Source: Methylomonas sp. EFPC3 (GTDB taxonomy: Bacteria; Pseudomonadota; Gammaproteobacteria; Methylococcales; Methylomonadaceae). Taken from it: a stretch of DNA of 64,000 bases. The notes beneath the pieces are model-generated. The model made no database searches, was not told the DNA's origin, and saw only the letters and a program-made list of their open reading frames with translations. The position numbers were made by a program, and so were the translations under genes. The stretch spans positions 1,550,001-1,614,000 of the forward strand of contig NZ_CP116398.1 in assembly GCF_029643245.1 (NCBI RefSeq). The letters are read 5' to 3'. Shown here piece after piece: positions 63,283 to 64,000 of the stretch (position 1 is its first letter; each line of letters opens with the position of its first letter).

Positions 63283-64000
63283 ATGCGCATGAGCAAATCG
63301 ACTCCAGACTTTCTGCAAAGCCAGATCGATAGCGAAACCGCCGAACTGCTAACGGCCGCGCCCGGAAGCAGTCCGGCAGTAGCCGTTGCCAAAACGCCGA
63401 GCAAAACGCTGCCGTTTTCGTTGTTCGTTAAGGCCGTCGAGCAGGCGCCGGTGGCGATTTCGATTACCGACAAGAAAGCCAACATTCTTTATATCAACGA
63501 CGCATTCACCGAAGTGACCGGCTACAACGCGGCGGAAATTCTCGGTAAAAACGAATCGCAACTGTCCGACAAGTCCACCCCCAGACAAATCTATTACGAC
63601 TTGTGGCACACCATATCCCGTAAACAGGTCTGGCATGGGCAATTAGTCAACCGGCAAAAGATGGGACAACGTTATCTGGCCGATTTGACCATCGCGCCGA
63701 TGCTGGACGAAAGAGGAGCGATCAGCCATTACATCGGCATGCACCGCGACGTGACCCAAGCCCACTACGCCGAACAACAGGTCAACAACCAGAAGCAACT
63801 GATTGAATCGGTATTGAACGCTTCGCCGGTAGCGATGGCGGTGCTGGACAGCGACAAACGCGTAGTGCTGGACAACCAAATGTACAAGATGCTGATCAGC
63901 GAATTGGACAAAGACGAGCCGGCCCTGTTTTTTCTGGATGCGTTGGAGCAAGAAATGGGCGACTTGTGGAGCGCCGACATCAACCGCCACCAAGGTTTCG
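63283..64000 (+). CDS. nifL: Nitrogen fixation regulatory protein NifL, N-terminal part (runs off window)
   Basis: 239 codons are visible from ATG 63283 (MRMSKSTPDF); ATG 63289 is an alternative. NifL inhibits NifA in response to oxygen (FAD), ADP/ATP and GlnK. Residues about 45-160 are the FAD-binding PAS1 domain: FVKAVEQAPVAISITDKKAN, TEVTGYNAAEILGKNESQLS and HYIGMHRDVTQAH. PAS2 starts about 165 (LIESVLNASPVAMAVLDSDK). The kinase-like C-terminal domain lies outside. nifA would be expected next. It is divergent from rnfA and shares its two NifA sites. Confidence 0.92.
   Translation, partial: MRMSKSTPDFLQSQIDSETAELLTAAPGSSPAVAVAKTPSKTLPFSLFVKAVEQAPVAISITDKKANILYINDAFTEVTGYNAAEILGKNESQLSDKSTPRQIYYDLWHTISRKQVWHGQLVNRQKMGQRYLADLTIAPMLDERGAISHYIGMHRDVTQAHYAEQQVNNQKQLIESVLNASPVAMAVLDSDKRVVLDNQMYKMLISELDKDEPALFFLDALEQEMGDLWSADINRHQGF

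Overview
The window looks like chromosome of a nitrogen-fixing gammaproteobacterium. Its nearest fit is an obligate methanotroph of the Methylococcales (Methylomonas-like). That rests on family-level recognition: NifL, NafY and a nif-associated Rnf complex; a NtrBC/GlnK/AmtB nitrogen circuit; hydroxypyruvate isomerase with a tartronate-semialdehyde-reductase-like enzyme; and a ba3-type oxidase. No methane monooxygenase or rRNA gene is present to prove the assignment. No transposase, phage, CRISPR array or tRNA gene was seen, so this reads as core chromosome, about 53% GC by eye.

Layout. 1-1334: start of grpE and hrcA (reverse) behind a CIRCE operator. 1611-5462: a forward signalling set (REC-HDOD, REC-PP2C, pseudo-REC-histidine kinase). 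5488-7293: a reverse operon (unknown protein, rhodanese, NafY) with a sigma-54 promoter and NifA site. 7643-11600: alginate-export-type porin, HAD hydrolase, a repeat-bearing membrane protein, glutathione peroxidase. 11604-15806: proA-nadD-rsfS and flgP/flgT-like genes (reverse). 16105-19920: ba3-type cytochrome oxidase with two cytochrome c proteins. 19954-31549: inositol-phosphatase-like gene, then glnK1/amtB1, glnK2/amtB2, porin, glnA, xthA and ntrBC. 31628-35952: a degenerate dynamin-like protein with a membrane partner, DUF2066, purM, phnA. 35983-36194: predicted sRNA gene with sigma-54 promoter and tandem NtrC sites. 36493-44546: trmL, glgP, secA, trkA. 44534-48204: glyoxylate-related operon. 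48415-54081: TonB receptor with Fur box, small genes, rnhA, mltD. 54191-56438: HDOD protein and sigma-54 activator. 56747-63019: rnfABCDGEH-bfd-bfr (reverse), divergent from nifL, which runs off the window.

How it fits together. GlnK/AmtB sense and import ammonium, and NtrBC reads GlnK. NtrC-type sites (GC-N11-GC, in pairs 29-31 bp apart) lie upstream of -24/-12 promoters for glnK2, a porin, ntrBC itself and a predicted 77-nt RNA. NifA sites (TGT-N10-ACA) lie upstream of -24/-12 promoters for the rnf operon, for the nafY operon and, shared, for nifL. The window therefore holds two layers of the nitrogen regulon.

The most interesting unexplained item is the RNA at 35983-36059: a textbook sigma-54 promoter, two NtrC-like sites 31 bp apart, no reading frame recognised in the transcript, and a strong intrinsic terminator followed by eight T. 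It resembles in logic, but not in position, the nitrogen-regulated sRNA NrsZ of Pseudomonas.
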